Shown piece after piece: positions 44,218 through 53,596 of a stretch of 64,000 nucleotides of DNA. This DNA is from Musicola paradisiaca NCPPB 2511 (GTDB taxonomy: Bacteria; Pseudomonadota; Gammaproteobacteria; Enterobacterales; Enterobacteriaceae), in assembly GCF_000400505.1 (NCBI RefSeq), contig NZ_CM001857.1:1450731-1514730 (forward strand). The letters run 5' to 3'. The notes below the pieces were generated by a model. That model saw only the letters and a program-made list of their open reading frames with translations, made no database searches and was not told the origin of the DNA. A program made the translations under genes and the position numbers. Each line of letters begins with the position of its first letter. Positions within the stretch are counted from its first letter, which is position 1.

Positions 44218-44337
44218 ATGTTCTTGTATGCGGAAACTACAGTTTTTGTGATAGTTGAAAGTATAAAGAACGCGCCAAAATTAGCGCGTAAACTTAATAC
44301 AGTTAAATTTATTTATACTTATCTCATGATAAAGTAA
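44218..44337 (+). CDS. Possible small protein (39 residues)
   Basis: ATG at 44218 follows a strong GGAGGGGG ribosome site by four bases and opens a 39-codon frame starting MFLYAETTVFVIVESIKNAP and ending in TYLMIK. The first part is hydrophobic and the second basic. I know no homologue. It is convergent with the AIPR gene, 18 bases from its end. The strong ribosome site is the only evidence. Confidence 0.3.
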   Translation: MFLYAETTVFVIVESIKNAPKLARKLNTVKFIYTYLMIK

Positions 44338-44355
44338 TTATATTGTAGATATATT

Positions 44356-46122
44356 TTAAATATTTTTATAAAGCTCATCGATTTTATTTGCGTTTGCAAA
44401 GAACCTTGCTGGATATGCATTTGCATACTTGCTACTCATATACTCCTCTGTACTATCGATTAAATTAATTAACTTTGTTCCTAAATCATTTATATCTGGA
44501 GTGATATGATCTGTTGATGACTTGAGGTTTTTAACTGAATTTAATAATACTGAGGTAAAGTATCTATTTGCGTGAGTGACAATCAAATGTCTTCTGCTAT
44601 TTGAAAGCTTGTCAATGGTGGTTAGTTCCTTTCCAATTAGGTCATCAATGATTCTAAGATGAATAACGGCATTTATTAATCTAATTCCGGGTACTTGTGG
44701 GTTAAATACCGCTTTGTATAAATTACCATCGAAGTTGTCAAAAAATCGGCCTCTATATAACTTTAATGTCGCAACAATTGTATTGTTTTTGGTTAAACAA
44801 GCTAAAGCGTTGAGCGCTTCATCAAGATCTATTGTTTTGGCGTTTTTTTGAAATGAGTCTTCATCTGTTCTTAATAGTTGGTACTGGTATCCTTCAAGAA
44901 TTAATTCCTTGGCTAACCTGTGTTGCTCTGGCTGCTGAGATGCAAAATCTCGTCCGAGAACTCTATTCTGGAGGTTGTTAGCCCTGGTTATGCTATTGGC
45001 GATGGTATCACCTTTGTCATCATTTACTTTTATAAATCTTGCGGAGATTTTTATTTTTGAAAGATTTTCTCCTGCAGAGTCGATCAATGATCCAATGCTG
45101 CTTACTGTCTGTGCTCCATTAATGACACTTACATCTGTAAAATTAAAAACTCCTCTTTCTGAACCTAATGCTGCATTCCTTCTATGAGGCTCTATTTCAT
45201 TAACTAATAACGTTATGCCATTATTATAGAACCAGAACATATCTGGTTTTGTTAATGCAGTTTTTTTAATTTCTTCATTGACATCTGTTTTTCCTAGCAA
45301 ATTCCTAATATTTTTTGTGAATAATCTTTGGCCGTGAGATTTCCACCAGTCTGCGATCTGATCTCCACTAATTAAACCATAATAAGCTTTATGTGGATTG
45401 TCGATAAAACCGTATCGTTCTATTTCAACATCTTTCAAGTCAATGCTATTCCTAGAGCCGGCCTGTAACCATTGAAGGATGTCTTCGGCAGAAATAAGAT
45501 GAACTTGAAAGGCTAACTCTTCATTTGGAGTATTTTCTGTCATTAACGCCGCTTCATTCAAATCCACTTGCCATGATTTCATGTCATCCAGAATTTGTTC
45601 TGCAGCGCCTCTTTTACCTGTGTGAGTCATTGCAAAGATGAATTTATAGTCTAAAGAGCTAAGTGCAATGCTGATATCTGCCTGTTTGTTTTGTAGTATC
45701 TCGTCAAATAAATTATATTGTTCACTTTGGAGTTTTTCGCATGCATCTTTAAAAGATAAAAAATCATCTTTTATCCATGTTCCACTACCTGACTGATTAA
45801 ATTTAGATTGAACTATAACTACAATTTTCTCATTGTGGTTAATACATACACCATCAATACCGCCATCACTGCTGCTATCACAAACACTTTCGCCAGCTTC
45901 CCGATCATCAACGCCACCTAATTGAAACATAGTAAAAGCAGCCAAGGCTCTACTGGCCATCTTTATATTGTAGTCTGGTTGAGTAACAGAGCATTCACGT
46001 TTATGAATAAAATCCTGATATCTTTCTCTTAATGCATGTCCAAGTCGGGTGGCTGTAACTTGTGCGGTTGCGGAAGCTGCAGTTGAATTATCTTCAAGTT
46101 TTAGATCGCTTACAAATGCCAT
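44356..46122 (-). CDS. AIPR-family phage-resistance protein with nuclease-like N-terminus
   Basis: This 588-residue protein is in AT-rich DNA. The central KPDMFWFYNNGITLLVNEIE (residues about 290-309) and VSVINGAQTVSSIGSL (about 330) are the signature of the AIPR (abortive infection phage resistance) family. Residues about 80-110 contain DGGIDGVCINHNEKIVVIVQSKF, an Asp followed by a Q-x-K motif as in Mrr/PD-(D/E)xK nuclease folds, so it may cut nucleic acid. It has no partner gene and is flanked by hicAB and an MBL hydrolase gene. The ATG at 46122 lies inside a palindrome that could hide it in RNA. The family role is known in outline, but its trigger and target are not. Confidence 0.82.
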   Translation of the reverse strand: MAFVSDLKLEDNSTAASATAQVTATRLGHALRERYQDFIHKRECSVTQPDYNIKMASRALAAFTMFQLGGVDDREAGESVCDSSSDGGIDGVCINHNEKIVVIVQSKFNQSGSGTWIKDDFLSFKDACEKLQSEQYNLFDEILQNKQADISIALSSLDYKFIFAMTHTGKRGAAEQILDDMKSWQVDLNEAALMTENTPNEELAFQVHLISAEDILQWLQAGSRNSIDLKDVEIERYGFIDNPHKAYYGLISGDQIADWWKSHGQRLFTKNIRNLLGKTDVNEEIKKTALTKPDMFWFYNNGITLLVNEIEPHRRNAALGSERGVFNFTDVSVINGAQTVSSIGSLIDSAGENLSKIKISARFIKVNDDKGDTIANSITRANNLQNRVLGRDFASQQPEQHRLAKELILEGYQYQLLRTDEDSFQKNAKTIDLDEALNALACLTKNNTIVATLKLYRGRFFDNFDGNLYKAVFNPQVPGIRLINAVIHLRIIDDLIGKELTTIDKLSNSRRHLIVTHANRYFTSVLLNSVKNLKSSTDHITPDINDLGTKLINLIDSTEEYMSSKYANAYPARFFANANKIDELYKNI

Positions 46123-46140
46123 AATTATCTCGATAATTAT
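46121..46140. promoter_or_regulatory. Palindrome covering the AIPR start codon
   Basis: ATAATTATC-TC-GATAATTAT is a perfect 9-bp inverted repeat. On the minus strand it includes the first two bases of the ATG, and the purine-rich GAGA before it lies in the loop region. It could be an operator for autoregulation or an RNA fold limiting translation. Confidence 0.45.
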
Positions 46141-46437
46141 ATATGTTTAAATGATATTTTTTTATAGAACTTAGGTTTGTCAGGAGAAAAAGATTAATCA
46201 TTATCAATGAATGCATCTCATTATATTAAAAATATATCATCTTTTTTTCTGAGTTAGTGAGAAATAAAGTAGCTTGGCCGATCTTTACTAAATGGCTTCT
46301 CATAATAGCGCTGTATCTGTGAGGAATGAAATCCTGTCAGTTCTGGAGCCTCGCAATGATAATTGGAGCATCAATGCGGAGGCTATTTAGTCCTTAATTC
46401 ATTCTCTGGTTATATTACTTTCATCCCTAACTCTCAG
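46141..46437. other. AT-rich upstream region of the AIPR gene
   Basis: About 300 bases between the AIPR gene start and the end of the MBL hydrolase gene. The AT-rich part (46141-46260) should contain the AIPR promoter. Composition returns to the chromosomal norm near 46430, marking the right edge of the AT-rich island. No gene or integrase remnant is seen. Confidence 0.5.
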
Positions 46438-47493
46438 CTATTCCATATCCTGCACGGCGGTATCGGTGAGCGCGGGCTGTCTGGCGTCGCCGAGCCGGGT
46501 TTCCCACCAGGCGTTGGCGAGCGGGGGATGGCGCAGGTTGACGATTTCCCCCAGCAGCGGCGTGAGCTGCGCCAATCCTTGCGCCTGAGCCAACCGGCTG
46601 GTGCGCTGCACCGGCTCGTCCCACGTATGGAGCGAGAGGGTAAACATTCCCCAGTGGATCGGCATGAACTGGCGGGCGCGCACGTCCTGCACGGCCTGCA
46701 CCGTTTGTTCCGGGTGCATGTGGGAATCCGGCCAACGTTGGTTGTACTGGCCGTTTTCCATAAAGGCCAGATCAAATGGCCCGAAGCGCTCACCGATCTC
46801 CCGAAAATGGCTGCCATAGCCGGAGTCGCCGCTGAAGAAAATCCGTTCGGTTTTACCCTGAATCACCCAGGAGGCCCACAGCGTTCGGTTGCGTCCGCTC
46901 AGGCTGCGGCCGGAAAAGTGGTGCGACGGTGTGGCGGTGAAGGTGATATCGCCGTCGTGCAGCGAATGGTACCAGTCCAACTCCCGGATACGGTTTGCCT
47001 CAATGCCCCATTTACGCAGATGCTGGCCGACTTTCAACGGCGCAATAAAGCGAGTCGCGGTGTGGCGGAAAAAGCGAATGGTGCGTTCATCCAGATGGTC
47101 GTAGTGGTCATGCGACAGCAGGATGATGTCGATAGGCGGCAGTGCTTCCAGCGCCAGTGCCGGCGGTTGGAAACGACGGAACATAAAGCTGAACGGTGAC
47201 ACGCTGGCGGAGAACACCGGGTCGATCAGAATGCGGGTGTCGTCCAGATTCAGCAGCAGGGTCGAATGCCCGAACCAGATGAATTTCAGGTGCGTATCCG
47301 GCGTCAGAAAAGCGGCCATGTCCGGTGTGATGTCCGGCAGTCGCGACGCAGGAATACGGCCTGTCGTGCGAAAACCGAGCCGATAGATCAGCGACAGGCT
47401 TTGCCAGAACGAGATGCGCGGCGTTGTGACGGGTTGAGTATTGAAGAAACGTCCGGTTTGCGCAGAGTAATGCTGCCGAGTCTGATCCTGCAT
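46438..47493 (-). CDS. MBL-fold metallo-hydrolase (NAPE-PLD/RomA-like)
   Basis: This 351-residue protein contains the metallo-beta-lactamase metal site: ILLSHDHYDHLDE near residue 125, FTATPSHHFSGRSL near 195, FFSGDSGYGSHF near 230 and a late His in FMPIHWGMF near 295. The layout matches the UlaG/RomA/NAPE-PLD-like group that hydrolyses phosphodiester or lactone-type bonds; the substrate is unknown. The frame runs upstream to 47904, but the ATG at 47493 (MQDQTRQHYS) has GGAGG four bases before it. No signal peptide is seen from this start. It is divergent from the DapA-family gene. Confidence 0.82.
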   Translation of the reverse strand: MQDQTRQHYSAQTGRFFNTQPVTTPRISFWQSLSLIYRLGFRTTGRIPASRLPDITPDMAAFLTPDTHLKFIWFGHSTLLLNLDDTRILIDPVFSASVSPFSFMFRRFQPPALALEALPPIDIILLSHDHYDHLDERTIRFFRHTATRFIAPLKVGQHLRKWGIEANRIRELDWYHSLHDGDITFTATPSHHFSGRSLSGRNRTLWASWVIQGKTERIFFSGDSGYGSHFREIGERFGPFDLAFMENGQYNQRWPDSHMHPEQTVQAVQDVRARQFMPIHWGMFTLSLHTWDEPVQRTSRLAQAQGLAQLTPLLGEIVNLRHPPLANAWWETRLGDARQPALTDTAVQDME

Positions 47494-47931
47494 GGATCCT
47501 CCAACATGATAAATAGGGCGTTGATGGTGGATAAGCATAGCGCCGGAACCGGTCATGGTATGCTGTTTTTGTGTCATCGGCTTGACATCGGCGGGTGAAG
47601 CGAGGAATTGCCGGCGATGATGTCGTGCGAATAGGCGCGGCACATATTGAGCGAGGATTCCGAAAGCGATGCGCAACGCCGTGGGGCTGGGCGGGAAGTC
47701 ACTGGGCATCCGGCATCCTGTCAACCCGGGCGCCGGGAGAAAACCGCTCGATTGGCGTTCGGTTTCCTTCGGTGTCTTGTGGTTTCTTGATCTGTTGACG
47801 GGAGACTGCGGCGGAGTAGACGTTATGATGAGCCTATACTGGCTGTGGTTCGCAATAATTCGCACGACCGGGCTATGGCATCGGTGGTGTGTGATGTGGA
47901 GCACCCTAAAACTTCATAAGGATACTGCACG
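47494..47931. other. Intergenic region between divergent MBL hydrolase and DapA-family genes
   Basis: About 440 bases. Overlapping short frames on the plus strand (47595-47935) and the upstream extension of the MBL frame show no domain features. Promoters for both flanking genes must lie here. Nothing else is supported. Confidence 0.4.
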
Positions 47932-48819
47932 ATGATGTCATTTTATGGATTGTCCGCTTTTCCTCTGACGCCGGCCGATGAACAAGGCCGGGTGGATACC
48001 GATGCGTTCGCCATGCTATTGCGCCGATTGGTTGATGCTGGCGTCGACAGTATTGGCGTGTTGGGCAGCACCGGCATTTATGCTTATCTTTCACGCGAGG
48101 AACGACGGCGTGCGGTGGAAACCGCCGTCAATGTGACGCGAGGGGCGTCGCCGGTTGTGGTCGGTATCGGCGCGCTGCGCACCGATGAGGCCATCACACT
48201 GGCGAAAGACGCTGCCGACGCGGGGGCGAACGGGGTGTTGCTGGCGCCGGTATCCTATACGCCGCTGACCGACGAAGAAGTGTTCCGGCATTTTGCGGCG
48301 GTAGCGCGCGCGACGCCGCTGCCGTTGTGTATTTATCACAATCCTTCTACCACTCGCTTTATCTTCAGCCATGATCTGATTGCCCGGCTGGCGGACGAGC
48401 CGGGCATCGTGGCGCTCAAACAACCGGGCGGCGATGCGGTATCGGACGATTTATCGTTGCTGCGTTCACGATTGCCGCCGCGATTTTCCATCGGTTTTAG
48501 CGGTGACTGGTATGCGGCAGATGCCTTGCTGGCGGGTGCCGATAGTTGGTACAGCGTGGCGGCGGGGCTGTTTCCCCATCAGGCGCGCAAATTGTTGCAG
48601 GCGGCGCGGGAAGGCAACGCGCATGAGGCGGCCCGTATCAATGCGGCGTTCGAACCGTTATGGCAACTGTTCCGCCAGCAGGGCAGCCTGCGCTGGATGT
48701 ACGCCGCCGCGCATCATCTGGGGCTGATCGACAGCCTTCCGCCGTTGCCGCTGTTGCCGCCGAGCCAGCAGGAATTGCCGGCGTTGGTGTTTGCGCTGGA
48801 ACGGTTGCAGGCGATATAG
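47932..48819 (+). CDS. Dihydrodipicolinate synthase/N-acetylneuraminate lyase family protein
   Basis: This 295-residue class-I aldolase barrel has GVLGSTGIYAYLSREERRR near residue 40, the catalytic Tyr in LCIYHNPSTTRF near 133 and the Schiff-base Lys in IVALKQPGGD near 162. The short G-S-T-G-x-x-x-Y-L-S motif and lack of lysine-pathway neighbours suggest a degradative DapA paralogue acting on a 2-keto acid, not the essential DapA. It runs alone, convergent with the raffinose operon. ATG at 47932 or 47935 may start translation; AAGGA lies about nine bases upstream. Confidence 0.83.
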   Translation: MMSFYGLSAFPLTPADEQGRVDTDAFAMLLRRLVDAGVDSIGVLGSTGIYAYLSREERRRAVETAVNVTRGASPVVVGIGALRTDEAITLAKDAADAGANGVLLAPVSYTPLTDEEVFRHFAAVARATPLPLCIYHNPSTTRFIFSHDLIARLADEPGIVALKQPGGDAVSDDLSLLRSRLPPRFSIGFSGDWYAADALLAGADSWYSVAAGLFPHQARKLLQAAREGNAHEAARINAAFEPLWQLFRQQGSLRWMYAAAHHLGLIDSLPPLPLLPPSQQELPALVFALERLQAI

Positions 48820-48931
48820 CGCGATCGTGCATGCCCAGGTTGGCACGTCTATTGGGATTGGCCCTGCATGACGGGGATGCGTCGGCCCGGCGCAAACGTC
48901 GCGACAAGGCAGACAATGCGTAAGCCGTGTC

Positions 48932-48965
48932 GGGGTCGACCCGCATCAGGTAGCGGGCCGACCCC
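48932..48965. terminator. Hairpin between the DapA-family gene and rafB
   Basis: GGGGTCG pairs with CGACCCC, and internally CCCGC pairs with GCGGG, with one A-C mismatch between the stems and an eight-base loop. It lies six bases beyond the rafB stop and separates convergent genes. It lacks a T run on either strand. Confidence 0.5.
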
Positions 48966-48971
48966 AAACAA

Positions 48972-50252
48972 TCAGGATAGCGTCTCTCGATACACCGGTT
49001 GCGTGTTGGCGCGCGCCCCGGACAGTGTGAACGCGGAGATAATCGTCACCGTCAGAGCGATGGCGCCAAGGATCAGGTAGGTGTGTTGAAAACCGATACG
49101 GTCATACAAATTCCCCGCTATTGCCGACAGGAAAATCGCGGCCGACTGTTTGGCGAACTGAAAACCAATCAGATAGATAGTCGCGGACAGCCGGGTGTCG
49201 AAGATGGTCGTGATGTACTTGAACGCGCCCACCAGCAGAAACGGCACCTCCAGCGCATGCAGCATTTTCAGCGCCACCACCTCCACCACGGTGGTGGCGA
49301 ACGCCGAACCGCCGATACGCACCGTCATGATCGCTCCCGCTACCAGTAGCGTGTTTTTGGCTCCGATGCGGTTGATGATCCACGGCGAGCAGAACATGAT
49401 GATGGCATTAGCCAGTTCGCCAAGCGTGGTGGCAAAGCCAAATACCTGATTGCCCTGCTGCGGGGTGGCGAAAAACGATTTGAAGAAGTTGGCGAACTGC
49501 TGGTCGAACACATCGTACACGCAGGCGACCCCGACCACGTACAGCACAAACATCCATAACTTGCGATCGCCAAACACCCGAACTGCCATTTTCAGCGTCA
49601 TCTGAGGTTGATTGGCCCCCAGCGCGTTCATTACTTGCGCCGTCGGGTGCGGCTCGGGGCGGGCTATCAGCAGCAACACCAGCAGCATCACTGCCGCACC
49701 GGATCCCATCCAGAACACCAGCGCCGGGTTGATGTTAAATAATATGCCCGCTGTAGAAGCGCACAATCCCCAGCCAAGACAGCCGAACATACGCGCCTTG
49801 CCATACTCGAAATTGCTCTGGCGGCTGACGCGCTCGATGTAAGCTTCCACCGCGCCGGAACCGGCGGAAAACAGCAGCCCGATGTAAACCCCGCCCGCCA
49901 GCGCCCCCAACAGGCTGTTGATCCTGAGCAGCGGCGCGAACACGTACAGAAAGAACGGCGCGAACAAAAACAGCAGGATAGCGATCACCCATAACAGGTG
50001 TTTTTTCAACCCCAGACGATCTGATAGCACACCCATCAGCGGCTGAAACAGGATGGCAAACAGCGAAATGGCGGAAAACACCACGCCGGTCTGGGTTTTG
50101 TTTAGGCCGATCACCTCCGCCAGCCAGATCGGCAGAAACGGAAAACAGGTCGCCATGATGAAGAAGTACAGAAAAAAGAACAGACCGAAAATCCAGAAGT
50201 TACGGTTATATCGCGGAGTGATGACGCGCGGGGTAGCGTGACTGATGTCCAT
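48972..50252 (-). CDS. rafB: Oligosaccharide:H+ symporter RafB (LacY family)
   Basis: This 426-residue, twelve-segment sugar:cation symporter closely resembles Lac[22 protein letters not shown] (in part) at the start, the motif [15 protein letters not shown] near residue 75, and [21 protein letters not shown] with a Glu equivalent to LacY Glu126 near 138. [13 protein letters not shown] comes near 248. Next to an alpha-galactosidase and LacI regulator, it should import raffinose and melibiose. It starts 52 bases after rafA; AAGG lies upstream of the ATG. Gene names follow the raffinose system; lactose transport is an alternative substrate. Confidence 0.88.
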   Translation of the reverse strand: MDISHATPRVITPRYNRNFWIFGLFFFLYFFIMATCFPFLPIWLAEVIGLNKTQTGVVFSAISLFAILFQPLMGVLSDRLGLKKHLLWVIAILLFLFAPFFLYVFAPLLRINSLLGALAGGVYIGLLFSAGSGAVEAYIERVSRQSNFEYGKARMFGCLGWGLCASTAGILFNINPALVFWMGSGAAVMLLVLLLIARPEPHPTAQVMNALGANQPQMTLKMAVRVFGDRKLWMFVLYVVGVACVYDVFDQQFANFFKSFFATPQQGNQVFGFATTLGELANAIIMFCSPWIINRIGAKNTLLVAGAIMTVRIGGSAFATTVVEVVALKMLHALEVPFLLVGAFKYITTIFDTRLSATIYLIGFQFAKQSAAIFLSAIAGNLYDRIGFQHTYLILGAIALTVTIISAFTLSGARANTQPVYRETLS

Positions 50253-50304
50253 ATTATTATCCTTAAGGGTGGCAGAGTGGGGGAGGGTGTTCGCTCCCGC
50301 CGTA

Positions 50305-52434
50305 CTACAGACGATCTAACGCCAACAGTAGCGCCGTTTCCGGGTTAAGAATGGGTAAGCGCAATCCGGCGTTCATCAGCCATTCGCCGCTGAATTCGGT
50401 CGGTGACGCCATCCACGCCGGTAACTGGCGCATAGTGCTGCCGCCGTCAATCACCGGTTTCAGGTCAGGATGATCCACCACGCTCAGCCGGTAACGCGCC
50501 TGCAAGTCCAGTCCGGGGAAACGCAGCACGCCGGCCAGCGCATACTCCGGCATCGCCAGTTGGGCCACCAGAAACAGCGCCTGGGCGCGATCGTCGCTGA
50601 CCACCCCTTGTACCTGCGTCGTGGCGTCCGACATGTCGACCCGCCACAGGCAGCCGGTGTGCAGCAGCGTGCGGTAGCGTTGGTGCAATGCCACGTAATG
50701 GCGAAAGCCGTCCTGCTCCTGCGCATCGGCGCGCACCGGATCCAGCTCGATGCCCATATGGCCGAACAGTGCCGTCAGGCCGCGAAAGGCAATGCTGTGC
50801 CGACGTCCAGTGGCGTGGCAACGATGATGACCGATGTGCGCGCCCATCACTTCGGGCGGAAAGAAGTAGCTCATGCCGCGCTGAATCGTCTGCCGCTCCA
50901 GCGCGTCATTATTGTCGGACGCCCAAAAGCGGTGGCAGCGCCGCAGCACCTCATAATCGATGCGCCCGCCGCCGGAGGCGCAGGATTCGAACTCCACCTG
51001 CGGGAAGCGTTCGCCCAGCACATCAAGCAGACGATAAAACGCCTGTGTCTGACGGTCGGCCGCCGCCCGCCCCTGATGCGTCGGCTGCACCAGTTCGCGG
51101 TTCATATCCCATTTCACGTAGTCGATAGGGTGCTCACCCAACAGCCAGCTCAGACGCATCAGCAGATAATCGAATACCTCGGGGTGGGACAGGTCGAGTA
51201 CATACTGGTAGCGGCCAGTCGGTTGAAGGTAGCCGGGCAGCGCCAGCAGCCAGTCCGGGTGGGCGCGATAGAGATCGGAGTCCGGGTTGATCATTTCCGG
51301 TTCCACCCAGATACCGAATTCCATGCCCAGCGATCGGACATGGTTTATCACCGGCATCAGCCCTTGTGGGTATTTGTGCGGATCCACGTACCAGTCGCCG
51401 AGCGCGGCGCGGTCATGATCGCGGCCACGAAACCAGCCATCATCGATAATGAAACGCTCAACGCCCAGCGCCGCCGCCTGGGTCGCCATCTGCATGATGT
51501 AGGCCGGGTCATGCTCGAAGTAGATCCCTTCCCAGGTGTTGAGGTGCACCGGGCGCGCTGAAGCACGCGGAAAAGGGATGATCTCCTGACGCAAAAACCG
51601 GTGAAACTGCTGGCTCATGCCATTCAGGCCCTGCCCGGAGCAGGCGGCGTACAGCCACGGCGTGGTCAGGGACTCCCCCTGCGCCAGCGCGATTTCGCCG
51701 GGCAGGTAGAGCGCTTCGGCCTGCAACAGCCGTCGGCCGTCGGTTTTCACTTCCGCGCGCAGCCGGTGATTGCCGCTCCAGCCGAGGTGCACGCCCCATA
51801 CCCGACCATGCTGCTCGGCAAACCCCGGCTCACCGCTGATCATCGCCGGAAAATATTCGTGCGACGTCCGTCCGCGGCGGTTTTCCTGCACCAGACTGCC
51901 GTGCGCCAACAGCGCCCGATGTGGCTGAAACTCACGCACCCAGCGGCCGTGAAACGCCATCACCTCGGCCGCCGACTCCGGCAGCGGCAGCGTGAGCGCC
52001 AGCCGCTGTACCTGCCAATCGCCAGGATGCAGGTTGGTCAGACCGTGACGCAGTTGCAGTACCCCGCTGTCGGCGTGCAGCCGTAATTCGGTGGTCAGGC
52101 GCAGGCCGGCCTGCGAGTCTTCCGCCACGACAACCAGTTGCTGCGGGTCGGGTTGCCGCACCTCAACGGTAGTCAGCACCGCAAAGGCATCGAGGCCGTT
52201 GCGATGGCCTTCGATCCCCGGCGAGCCGAACAGCCCGCGTCCGGTTTCCGCCGCCAGCGTCACCGGCACATCCACATCCAGTCGACCGTTCGGCACCGGC
52301 CGCGACAGGCTGTCCACATCCTGCGGCGAGAATGCCGCCAGATGCGGCCCCCAATACAGTATTTCCGCCGCTGGCCGGCAGCGGACAATCACGTCCGTCA
52401 CCGGGCTGGCGAGACGAACCAGCGTTGTTTCCAT
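50305..52434 (-). CDS. rafA: Alpha-galactosidase RafA (GH36)
   Basis: This 709-residue glycoside hydrolase family 36 enzyme removes alpha-1,6-galactose from raffinose and melibiose. The catalytic nucleophile Asp is in [12 protein letters not shown] near residue 442, and the acid/base Asp in [16 protein letters not shown] near 505. [21 protein letters not shown] (in part) near 340 is also diagnostic. An N-terminal beta-sandwich (about 1-280) precedes the barrel. The start is the ATG at 52434 because AGGAGG lies six bases before it; the ATG at 52440 sits directly on the Shine-Dalgarno sequence. It is cytoplasmic, with no signal peptide, so sugars must enter through RafB first. Confidence 0.92.
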   Translation of the reverse strand: METTLVRLASPVTDVIVRCRPAAEILYWGPHLAAFSPQDVDSLSRPVPNGRLDVDVPVTLAAETGRGLFGSPGIEGHRNGLDAFAVLTTVEVRQPDPQQLVVVAEDSQAGLRLTTELRLHADSGVLQLRHGLTNLHPGDWQVQRLALTLPLPESAAEVMAFHGRWVREFQPHRALLAHGSLVQENRRGRTSHEYFPAMISGEPGFAEQHGRVWGVHLGWSGNHRLRAEVKTDGRRLLQAEALYLPGEIALAQGESLTTPWLYAACSGQGLNGMSQQFHRFLRQEIIPFPRASARPVHLNTWEGIYFEHDPAYIMQMATQAAALGVERFIIDDGWFRGRDHDRAALGDWYVDPHKYPQGLMPVINHVRSLGMEFGIWVEPEMINPDSDLYRAHPDWLLALPGYLQPTGRYQYVLDLSHPEVFDYLLMRLSWLLGEHPIDYVKWDMNRELVQPTHQGRAAADRQTQAFYRLLDVLGERFPQVEFESCASGGGRIDYEVLRRCHRFWASDNNDALERQTIQRGMSYFFPPEVMGAHIGHHRCHATGRRHSIAFRGLTALFGHMGIELDPVRADAQEQDGFRHYVALHQRYRTLLHTGCLWRVDMSDATTQVQGVVSDDRAQALFLVAQLAMPEYALAGVLRFPGLDLQARYRLSVVDHPDLKPVIDGGSTMRQLPAWMASPTEFSGEWLMNAGLRLPILNPETALLLALDRL

Positions 52435-52472
52435 CCCCATCCTCCTGAACGATTGATGAGGCTACTTGTATT

Positions 52473-52486
52473 CCGAAACGTTTCGG
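52473..52486. promoter_or_regulatory. LacI-type operator O1 of rafA
   Basis: CCGAAACGTTTCGG is a perfect 14-base palindrome of the kind bound by LacI/GalR regulators. It lies 39 bases before the rafA start and 21 bases from a second near-identical site. Confidence 0.8.
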
Positions 52487-52493
52487 ATGAAAA

Positions 52494-52507
52494 CCGAAAC
52501 GTTTTGG
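52494..52507. promoter_or_regulatory. LacI-type operator O2 of rafA
   Basis: CCGAAACGTTTTGG differs from O1 at one base. The 21-base centre spacing (two helical turns) puts both sites on the same DNA face, suggesting cooperative binding by RafR. Both lie between rafA and the rafR gene upstream. Confidence 0.75.
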
Positions 52508-52570
52508 TTTTGTGATCGGGTTAAAAAGCGAACGATGAACGCGATGATGCGGACGTATCGACTGGCGAGT

Positions 52571-53596
52571 CTATTCAGCCGGTGTTGGCGGCGGGTTGGC
52601 GGTAAGCCCGGCGTGCAGTTGCGGTTGCCACAATACCTGCAACGACGCGGGGGCGTCTCCCGCCAGTAGACGAAACATCATGTGGGCGATTTGCTGCCCC
52701 ACTTGCGCACGGGTGGCTTGTGTAATGGCTGTAACCGGTATCTCCACCATCGAATCGGCGGGCAGACCGTCATAGACGATCAACGATACGGCCTGTTCAC
52801 CCTGCAAGAGGCCGCTGTCGCGTAATGCCAGCGCTGCGCCTTCTCCTTGCGTACTGCCATCGGTGACGATAGCGGTGGGTGGCTGCGGCAGCGCCAACCA
52901 GTGCAACGTAGTGTGGTAGCCTTCCCGGCGCGATGGCGCCACCTGGCGCAGCAGCTCATCGCGCCGGGCGATACCGGCGGTAGCCAGTGCATCCAGATAA
53001 CCCGCTCGGCGCTGGGCAATGAACGATTGGGGGTGGTGTTCGCCGAGAAAGGCGATATGACGATGGCCGAGCGCGATCAGGTGACGGGTGGCCAGTGCGG
53101 TGCCGGCCTGATTATCGAAATCGAACCAGGCATAGGGTGACGGCAGGTCGCTGCGTCCGAGCGCCAGAAACGGAAAGCGGATCGATTGCAGGTATTGCAG
53201 GCGTGGATCCTGTTGCAGGGTGTGGGCGACAATCAAAGCATCCACCCGGCGGCTTTCAATCATGCGCAGGAACGCATGATGGTCGGCCTGTTCCTCGTCG
53301 GCGATCAGGAGCAGATCGATCTCCTGTTTCGACAATTCATGGCTGATCTCCGCCACCATCTCCATAAAGGTCGTATTGCTGAGCGGCGCGGGTTGCTGCG
53401 GGAACACCAGCCCGACTGCATCGATGCGGCCCATTTTCAGGCGGCGGGCGAAAATATTGGGGCGATAACCGAGCCGTCTCGCTTCTTCTTCTACCCGCAG
53501 GCGCGTCTCGGCGGCTACGTCATCGTAACCGTTCAGCGCCCGGCTGACGGTCGTGACCGACAGACCCAGCGTTTTTGCAATCTGTTTCAGTGACAT
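52571..53596 (-). CDS. rafR: LacI-family regulator RafR of the raffinose operon
   Basis: This 341-residue LacI/GalR protein has the N-terminal helix-turn-helix and hinge (SLKQIAKTLGLSVTTVSRALNGYDDVAAETRLRVEEEARRLGY in parts, residues 2-45) and a periplasmic-binding-like effector domain. It probably represses rafA-rafB until an alpha-galactoside inducer binds. Both palindromic operators lie directly downstream of its stop, before rafA. Separate transcription of rafR and rafA is likely because the operators lie in the gap between them. The ATG at 53596 is the only good start. Confidence 0.88.
   Translation of the reverse strand: MSLKQIAKTLGLSVTTVSRALNGYDDVAAETRLRVEEEARRLGYRPNIFARRLKMGRIDAVGLVFPQQPAPLSNTTFMEMVAEISHELSKQEIDLLLIADEEQADHHAFLRMIESRRVDALIVAHTLQQDPRLQYLQSIRFPFLALGRSDLPSPYAWFDFDNQAGTALATRHLIALGHRHIAFLGEHHPQSFIAQRRAGYLDALATAGIARRDELLRQVAPSRREGYHTTLHWLALPQPPTAIVTDGSTQGEGAALALRDSGLLQGEQAVSLIVYDGLPADSMVEIPVTAITQATRAQVGQQIAHMMFRLLAGDAPASLQVLWQPQLHAGLTANPPPTPAE

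Noticed and set aside
46363-47199. 278-codon plus-strand frame
   Set aside because: Antisense to the MBL hydrolase, whose metal-binding motifs are unmistakable.
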